A stretch of 64,000 bases of DNA, from contig NZ_CP186925.1 of the NCBI RefSeq assembly GCF_049562855.1, forward strand, positions 2,170,001-2,234,000, given 5' to 3'. Positions 58,982 through 64,000 of this stretch are shown piece by piece. The notes beneath the pieces were generated by a model that was not told the origin of the DNA, made no database searches, and saw only the letters and a program-made list of their open reading frames with translations. Both the position numbers and the translations under genes were made by a program. Within the stretch, counting starts at the first letter, position 1. Each line of letters opens with the position of its first letter. The DNA is from Ruminococcus_C callidus (GTDB taxonomy: Bacteria; Bacillota; Clostridia; Oscillospirales; Ruminococcaceae).

Positions 58982-59794
58982 ATGATACAACTCATTGCAA
59001 CAGATATGGACGGAACGCTGCTGGACGAGGAGAAGCAGCTTCCGGCACAGCTGCCTGCACTGCTGGAGGAATTATATCGCCGCGATATTACATTTGCCGT
59101 GGCAAGCGGCAGGTCGCACATGATGCTGACCAACCTGTTCGGAGAACTTGCCGAAGAAATCATTTTCATCTGTGACAACGGGGCATGCGTCATGTATCCC
59201 CATGAAGCACCGCTGCTGCACAGTCTGCCAAAAGATGTCATTCATCGGATTCTGGACGCGTGCTGCAGCCTGTCTGCCGGTGTGCCGGTGCTGTGCGGAT
59301 TCCACCACATTTACTATCCGGAAAACGACAACGCTGCCATGCAGCATGAAATTCAGCGGTATTACCGCAATCCGCAGGTGGTTCCCTATGACGACCTGTA
59401 CGCTGTTGACGAACCGATCCTGAAAGTTGCCCTGTGCGACACCAACGGACCGACAAAGGAAGCCTACCCTGTGATGCACGAAGCACTGGGCGATGCCTAT
59501 GAACTGCTGATCTCCGGCGACTGCTGGATGGATATTATGTGCAAGGGTGTGACCAAGGGTGCCGCCTTGCAGGGATTGCAGGAGCGTATGGGCATCACAC
59601 CGGCGGAAACCATGGCATTCGGTGACTATGACAACGACATTTCCATGCTACAGCATGCGGAATTCAGCTACGCTATGGAAAACGCCTCGGAGCGTGTCCG
59701 CCAGCAGGCAAAGCACATTGCTCCGGCAAACACCAAAAACGGTGTGGTGCGGGTGCTCTGCGAAACACTGGGGATCCATATGGAATCGCTGTGA
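58982..59794 (+). CDS. Cof-type HAD-IIB phosphatase
   Basis: 270 residues, cytoplasmic. HAD motif I is ATDMDGTLLD, motif II is VASGR, the lysine is in CKGVTKGAAL (about 190-200) and motif IV is FGDYDNDISML (about 215-225). The type IIB cap lies between. Family members dephosphorylate sugar phosphates, nucleotides or pyridoxal phosphate; the substrate here is unknown. ATG 58982 follows AAGGGAG; a GTG two codons earlier is less likely. Confidence 0.93.
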   Translation: MIQLIATDMDGTLLDEEKQLPAQLPALLEELYRRDITFAVASGRSHMMLTNLFGELAEEIIFICDNGACVMYPHEAPLLHSLPKDVIHRILDACCSLSAGVPVLCGFHHIYYPENDNAAMQHEIQRYYRNPQVVPYDDLYAVDEPILKVALCDTNGPTKEAYPVMHEALGDAYELLISGDCWMDIMCKGVTKGAALQGLQERMGITPAETMAFGDYDNDISMLQHAEFSYAMENASERVRQQAKHIAPANTKNGVVRVLCETLGIHMESL

Positions 59795-59828
59795 GAGTGC
59801 GGCTGCCCATAAACCAAAAATGAAATTC

Positions 59829-59871
59829 TTAGGGCAATACCGCACGCAATCTGCTTGCAGTGTTTCCCTTA
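59829..59871. repeat. Chimeric palindromic element (type A left end, type B right end)
   Basis: AGGGCAATACCGCAC joins CAATCTGCTTGCAGTGTTTCCCTTA. The two ends belong to different subtypes, so it appears to be a recombinant. Confidence 0.75.
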
Positions 59872-59928
59872 TAACAGAGGGACGGTGCCGGCATCGTCCC
59901 TCTGCGTTTCTTTCGCTGCAAAATTTTT

Positions 59929-60050
59929 GGCAATACCGCACAAAGAGCGTCTGGCGACTTTGCACGCCATCTGCTTGCAAATTTCCCTTCAGAGCCTGTT
60001 TCGTATCTTCCCGCACGCATCTGTCGCACAATCTTTGTGCGGTATTGCCT
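59929..60050 (+). repeat. Palindromic element, copy 14 (full length, type A)
   Basis: Ends GGCAATACCGCACAAAG and CTTTGTGCGGTATTGCC; the TA flank is missing. Inverted and nearly identical (about 4 differences) to the copy at 3289-3414. Plus orientation. A similar worn stretch at 60151-60204 (GGAAACACTACATG ... GTTTCCTGA) may be another copy. Confidence 0.92.
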
Positions 60051-60092
60051 TTTCATTTCACCTGTTTTTTACCGGCACTTTGCAAAAAAAGC

Positions 60093-60121
60093 TTTACAAA
60101 ACCACAAAAATATGCTATACT
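60093..60121 (+). promoter_or_regulatory. Sigma-A promoter for the NfeD-SPFH pair
   Basis: TTTACA, 17 bases, TATACT, about 130 bases before the NfeD start. Confidence 0.8.
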
Positions 60122-60250
60122 GTCCTTAACGTTCTGATGATATGGAACGTGAAGGAAACACTACATGTCAGACCGCAATCCGGCATGCGGTTTTACGTTT
60201 CCTGAAAGCACTTTTTGCATTTGTCGTCACTGACAGAAAGGAGTTTTGGA

Positions 60251-60715
60251 ATGGAAGCATCTATGCCATTTCTGCTGTGGGGCGGCTTGTTTGTGCTGAC
60301 GGTTCTGGCGGAATTCGCCACCCAGCAGCTGGTGAGCATCTGGTTTGCTGCCGGTGCACTGGCGGGCTTTCTCGCAGCCTGTTTCGGGGCTTCGCCGGTG
60401 GTGCAGATCGTCTTGTTCGTGGTGATCTCTGTGGTACTTCTGATCTTCACCCGTCCTATCGTCCGCCGAATTTTCTCGTTCGGCATCAAGGACACCAACA
60501 ATCAGGAGATCGGCAGGATCGCCGTCGTCATTCAGACGGTAGACCCCATACACAACACCGGACGCGTCCGGCTGGACGGAGTAGACTGGATCGCAGTTTC
60601 TCAGGACGGCACAGTCATTCCGGAAAACACCAGCGTCCGCATCGAAGCGATCAGCGGCACCAAGCTGCTGGTCAGCCGGCTGCCGCAGACAGAAGAACAA
60701 ACTGTAAACAATTAA
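60251..60715 (+). CDS. NfeD-family membrane protein
   Basis: 154 residues: two or three transmembrane segments (about 5-75) followed by a C-terminal OB-fold (about 90-145, GRIAVVIQTVDP ... VDWIAVSQDGTVIPENTSVR). Short NfeD proteins are encoded next to SPFH proteins and act with them in membrane microdomains. ATG 60251 follows AAAGGAG; 12 bases separate it from the SPFH gene. Confidence 0.9.
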   Translation: MEASMPFLLWGGLFVLTVLAEFATQQLVSIWFAAGALAGFLAACFGASPVVQIVLFVVISVVLLIFTRPIVRRIFSFGIKDTNNQEIGRIAVVIQTVDPIHNTGRVRLDGVDWIAVSQDGTVIPENTSVRIEAISGTKLLVSRLPQTEEQTVNN

Positions 60716-60727
60716 AGGAGAACACAC

Positions 60728-61759
60728 ATGGGACTGATTATTTTACTTCTGGTTATTTTCATCATTGTGATTTTTGTCACACGAATTCGCATTGTACCGC
60801 AGGCAAATGTCTACGTCGTAGAACGTCTGGGTGCATTCTATAAGGCGTGGGGCACCGGTATCCACTTTCTGGTACCGTTCATCGACCGCGTGGCAAAGCG
60901 GGTTTCCATTAAGGAACAGGTCGTAGACTTCAAGCCGCAGGCAGTGATCACCAAGGACAACGTTACCATGCAGATCGACACGGTCGTATTCTTCCAGATC
61001 ACCAACTCGGTACAGTTTGCCTACGGTGTGGAACACCCTATCGCAGCAATCGAAAATCTGACTGCAACGACCCTGCGTAACATCATCGGCGAACTGGAAC
61101 TGGACGCAACGCTGACTTCCCGCGACCTCATCAACACCCGCATCACCGAAACACTGGACCTTGCCACAGACCGCTGGGGCATCAAGGTCATTCGCGTGGA
61201 ACTGAAAAATATCCTGCCCCCTGCTGAAATCCGTGACGCCATGGAAAAGCAGATGAAGGCAGAGCGTGAAAAGCGTGAAAAGATTCTCCGTGCACAGGGT
61301 GAACGGGAATATCAGGTCACTGTCGCACAGGGTGAAAAGGACGCAAAGATCCTCCGTGCAGAAGCAGAAAAGCAGACTGCGATCCTGAAGGCAGAAGCGG
61401 ACAAGGAAGCCGTGATCCTGCGAGGCGAAGCGATCAAGGAACAGAAAATGCGTATCGCTGTCGGTGAAGCACAGGCAATTGAACTGGTGCAGAAGGCACT
61501 GGCAGACAGCTTGGTCAAGCTGAACGCAGCAAATCCCAGCGAAGCTGTTCTGAAGCTGAAATCGCTGGAAGCATTCGAAAAGGCAGCAGACGGCAAGGCA
61601 ACCAAGATCATTATCCCCAGCGAGATTCAGGGGCTGGCTGGTCTGGCTGCCGGTCTGAAAGGTGTCCTCTCTGACAGCCCTGTAACCGCAACAGCTCCTG
61701 CACCGGCTCCGGCTGGAAAAACGGCTCCGGCAGCAGAGGCTCCGGCGGAAAACCAGTAA
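60728..61759 (+). CDS. SPFH/prohibitin-domain protein (QmcA/stomatin type)
   Basis: 343 residues. N-terminal transmembrane anchor (about 3-22), SPFH domain (about 24-180, VERLGAFYKAWGTGIHFLVP, QMKAEREKREKILRAQGE at its end), a long helical region with AEADKEAVILRGEA, and an Ala/Pro-rich tail. Forms oligomeric membrane scaffolds that regulate proteases such as FtsH; the partner NfeD lies just upstream. Confidence 0.94.
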   Translation: MGLIILLLVIFIIVIFVTRIRIVPQANVYVVERLGAFYKAWGTGIHFLVPFIDRVAKRVSIKEQVVDFKPQAVITKDNVTMQIDTVVFFQITNSVQFAYGVEHPIAAIENLTATTLRNIIGELELDATLTSRDLINTRITETLDLATDRWGIKVIRVELKNILPPAEIRDAMEKQMKAEREKREKILRAQGEREYQVTVAQGEKDAKILRAEAEKQTAILKAEADKEAVILRGEAIKEQKMRIAVGEAQAIELVQKALADSLVKLNAANPSEAVLKLKSLEAFEKAADGKATKIIIPSEIQGLAGLAAGLKGVLSDSPVTATAPAPAPAGKTAPAAEAPAENQ

Positions 61760-61782
61760 GCTTTCTGAGGCAGTACGGTACA

Positions 61783-61819
61783 AAGGCAATACCGCACAAA
61801 GTCTGTGCAGATTGCCTTG
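61783..61819. repeat. Palindromic element, short degenerate copy
   Basis: AAGGCAATACCGCACAAAG is intact; the right end is shortened to TGCAGATTGCCTT. After the SPFH gene. Confidence 0.8.
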
Positions 61820-61842
61820 ATTTTCCATGAAAATATTGTGAC

Positions 61843-61874
61843 TAAAAAGGACGGCTTCGTGCCGTCTTTTTTTG
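61843..61874 (+). terminator. Intrinsic terminator after the NfeD-SPFH operon
   Basis: AAGGACGGC / GCCGTCTTT stem with a TTCGT loop followed by a T run. Confidence 0.9.
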
Positions 61875-61922
61875 TGGAAAAAAACGATTTTCCGCGAATG
61901 CGAATTCTTGGGGCTGTTCCCC

Positions 61923-61952
61923 TTGCAATCCTGTCGCAAATTGTTGTATAAT
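61923..61952 (+). promoter_or_regulatory. Predicted promoter of the MBOAT gene
   Basis: TTGCAA, 18 bases, TATAAT, with a leader of about 120 bases. Confidence 0.7.
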
Positions 61953-61963
61953 AGGAGTTACGA

Positions 61964-62006
61964 GAGAAACGCGGAACAAAAGCATGCCCGCCATGCGGCG
62001 TTTCTC
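61964..62006 (+). promoter_or_regulatory. Two-tier hairpin in the MBOAT leader
   Basis: Outer stem GAGAAACGC / GCGTTTCTC encloses an inner hairpin GCATG-5-CATGC. No T run follows, so it is not a simple terminator, and I do not recognise a known riboswitch. Confidence 0.45.
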
Positions 62007-62080
62007 CAAAGTAAAGGCACCACCGTGATTCGATGCCGGATCATATTTGATATTCTGACAGAAACAGAGGTTATACACAT

Positions 62081-63487
62081 ATGGTTTTTTCCCGATTGTT
62101 TTTCATTTACCTATTCTTCCCCATTTGTTTTCTCTGCTATTTTGCGACAAAGAAAACCTCTTACCGCAACGCAGTGCTGATCGTCTTTTCCCTGTTGTTC
62201 TACGCCTGCGGGGATATTTCCTTTTTGTGGCTGGTCGTCGCCAGTGCACTGGTCAACTTCGTGCTGGGGCGTGGCATCGACAAATTCCGCGACAAGGCTC
62301 CCGCAAAGGCATTCTTGGCTCTGGGACTGGTGCTGAATCTGGGTACACTGGTGGGATTTAAGTACACCGGCTTTTTCATTGAGAACCTGAACAACTGGTT
62401 CTCCCTTTCCATTCCCGTCCCCGACCTGCCGCTGCCGCTGGGCATCAGCTTTTTCACGTTCCGCACGGTTTCCTATCTCATCGACTGTGCGTGGGGCAAA
62501 GTCAAGGCGGAACGAAATTTCTTCACGTTCCTGCTGTACGTTTCCTTTTTCCCGATCACCATTTCCGGACCGATCGCACGGTACGAAACCATGCAGGCAG
62601 ATCTGCACCAGCGGCGGGTGTCTGCCGACGACCTTAGCATTGGCTTCGGACGCATTGCCGTTGGTCTGAGCAAAAAGGTCATACTGGCAGACCGGCTCTC
62701 CGGCATCGTAGACCAGTTCCTGGGGAACGACTTCACCACCCAGACCACACTGGGTGTCTGGTACGGTGTAATTCTCTACGCCCTGCAAATGTACTTCGAT
62801 TTCTCCGGCTATTCCGATATGGCAATTGGCATTGCCCGCATCTTCGGCTTTCATCTGGACGAAAACTTCCGCCACCCGTTCCTCTGCAAGGACATCACCG
62901 AGTTCTGGCAGCGTTGGCACATTTCGCTGGGAACGTTCTTCCGCGACTACCTGCTGTACGTACCGCTGTTCGGCAAACGCCGGAAAATCGGCGGGCTGCT
63001 GCTGGTCTGGTTCTGTACCGGTCTGTGGCACGGTGCCAGCTGGAACTATATCATCTGGGGCATTTACTACGGACTGTTCCTCATGCTGGAAATGGGCATC
63101 GGCAAAAAGGGCATGAAAAAGATTCCGGCAGTGCTCCGGCATCTGTGCAACAAGATCGTCATCATTGTCGGGTTCGGCATCTTCTACTGCACCGGCGGTA
63201 TCGACCAGCTGGGGGATATGCTGCTGGCAATGGCAGGACAGAACGGCACCGGCTGGCTGGACACCATGCTGGTCACTTCTGTGCAGAACAACCTGTTCCT
63301 GCTGATGGCTGCCCTGCTGTGCTGCTTCCCGCTGCTGGAACTGCCGAAAAAGATCATGGCAAAAAATCCGGCTGCCAATGTTGCCCTGTCCGTCACCGGC
63401 ACAGTGCTTGCCGCCGGCCTGCTGGTCATCAGCAGCATTCTCATGGTAGATGCCACCAACACCCCGTTCCTGTACACCAAGTTCTGA
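62081..63487 (+). CDS. MBOAT O-acyltransferase (DltB/AlgI-like)
   Basis: 468 residues with about 11 transmembrane segments. Family blocks: LPLGISFFTFRTVSYLIDC (about 127-145), YFDFSGYSDMAIGIARIFG and the catalytic-His region FCTGLWHGASWNYIIWG (about 311-327). Members transfer acetyl or similar groups onto exported polysaccharides or teichoic acids. The start is ATG 62081 with a weak ribosome site. The next gene, 19 bases on, is its likely extracellular partner. Confidence 0.93.
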   Translation: MVFSRLFFIYLFFPICFLCYFATKKTSYRNAVLIVFSLLFYACGDISFLWLVVASALVNFVLGRGIDKFRDKAPAKAFLALGLVLNLGTLVGFKYTGFFIENLNNWFSLSIPVPDLPLPLGISFFTFRTVSYLIDCAWGKVKAERNFFTFLLYVSFFPITISGPIARYETMQADLHQRRVSADDLSIGFGRIAVGLSKKVILADRLSGIVDQFLGNDFTTQTTLGVWYGVILYALQMYFDFSGYSDMAIGIARIFGFHLDENFRHPFLCKDITEFWQRWHISLGTFFRDYLLYVPLFGKRRKIGGLLLVWFCTGLWHGASWNYIIWGIYYGLFLMLEMGIGKKGMKKIPAVLRHLCNKIVIIVGFGIFYCTGGIDQLGDMLLAMAGQNGTGWLDTMLVTSVQNNLFLLMAALLCCFPLLELPKKIMAKNPAANVALSVTGTVLAAGLLVISSILMVDATNTPFLYTKF

Positions 63488-63506
63488 TCCAAGGAGGGAG
63501 AACACC

Positions 63507-64000
63507 ATGGACGAAAACAACAAGCCGCAAAGTGACTTCGATCTGGACGCGGCACTGGCAGAAAAATTTCAGCAGGTACAGCAGGACGCAAACCGTCTGC
63601 GTGCCATGAATGACAATACCGATACACCGGCTTCTTCGCCTGTTCCGGAACCGACTGAGGTGCCGCAGGAACAGCCGGAACCGGAAACCGGATCCCCTGC
63701 TCCGGAGCCGGAATCACCGGAAGAACCGGCTGCTACCACCAAGGAGGACAAAGCCGCAGCCAAAGAGCGAAAAGCCCGCTACAAGCTGAAACGGCAGCTC
63801 CTGATCACCAACCGCATCGGTGCCGTTGTGCGGATCTTCGCCATAGGAACGATCATCTTCGGCGGCTCGATCTTCCTGCTGGTGGGCACACGCCCCACGG
63901 AATCCGCCGAGGAAAACCGAAAGCTTGCCACGCCGCCCGGCTTCTCCCTCGAAGCACTGGGCAGCGGCGACTATGTGAAAGACCTGATGCACTATTATGA
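63507..64000 (+). CDS. AlgX/DHHW-like membrane-anchored protein (cut by window edge)
   Basis: 164 codons are visible and the frame is open at the edge. A cytoplasmic Glu/Pro-rich N-terminus (PEPETGSPAPEPESPEEP, about 54-71) and a basic stretch precede one transmembrane segment (about 112-130), then outside the cell ENRKLATPPGFSLEALGSGD, the usual opening of DHHW and AlgX/AlgJ-type proteins. Such proteins pair with MBOAT enzymes in polysaccharide acetylation. The catalytic part lies beyond the window. ATG 63507 follows AAGGAGGG. Confidence 0.8.
   Translation, partial: MDENNKPQSDFDLDAALAEKFQQVQQDANRLRAMNDNTDTPASSPVPEPTEVPQEQPEPETGSPAPEPESPEEPAATTKEDKAAAKERKARYKLKRQLLITNRIGAVVRIFAIGTIIFGGSIFLLVGTRPTESAEENRKLATPPGFSLEALGSGDYVKDLMHYY

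Overview
The window comes from a cellulolytic Firmicute of the Clostridia, most likely a Ruminococcus (Oscillospiraceae). The evidence is a dockerin-bearing multidomain glucanase at the left edge, moderately high GC with TTGACA/TATAAT promoters and AGGAGG ribosome sites, and sporulation-lineage genes (spoVG, a bofA-like gene, cotJABC) beside the Firmicute orders rpmG-secE-nusG-rplK-rplA-rplJ-rplL and mreBCD-mrdA. A species close to R. champanellensis is a guess from GC and domain layout, not shown by the sequence. No rRNA, tRNA, CRISPR array, transposase or prophage was found.

Layout. 1-3050: GH9-dockerin-GH16 cellulosomal enzyme (cut by the edge). 3428-8952: WYL regulator, S41 protease, and the division-linked cell wall module ftsE-ftsX-M23 hydrolase. 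9176-14677: CdaR-type regulator, argS, DUF1934, murI, ddl. 15181-18803: rpmG-secE-nusG-rplK-rplA, then an L10 leader and rplJ-rplL. 18880-20325: bofA-like gene and three small uncharacterised genes. 20484-24738: phosphodiesterase, YfhO, Nudix, spoVG. 24980-29923: murC, zapA, U32 protease, dut, DUF4321. 30418-35023: mreBCD-mrdA elongation cluster. 35250-38885: mgsA, hisS, aspS. 38951-42350: MoxR-DUF58-DUF4129. 42506-48075: purine salvage operon xpt-pbuX-GGDEF-hpt-purine permease. 48281-49456: AT-rich islet with an SMI1/KNR4 gene. 49548-56381: Rrf2-controlled suf operon ending in a rhodanese-TtcA fusion. 56644-58780: decayed DNA and cotJABC. 58982-64000: HAD phosphatase, NfeD-SPFH pair, and an MBOAT acyltransferase with an AlgX/DHHW-like partner (cut by the edge).

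The gene set is mostly core. It joins peptidoglycan precursor synthesis (murI, ddl, murC), elongation (mreBCD, PBP2) and division (ftsEX, M23, zapA) with translation, purine salvage and Fe-S assembly.

The most unusual layer is non-coding. About twenty copies of a palindromic, MITE-like element lie between genes. They have 17-19 bp terminal inverted repeats (AAGGCAATACCGCACAAAG or AGGGAAACACTGCATAAAG types), usually flanked by TA. Copies bracket the SMI1 islet, truncate two AT-rich ORFs, supply a stop codon, interrupt the suf operon, and sit at or just after the predicted transcription starts of mreB and zapA. Other RNA-level signals include a terminator-like hairpin in the spoVG leader, twin candidate L1 sites before rplK and rplA, and a multi-hairpin rpmG leader.
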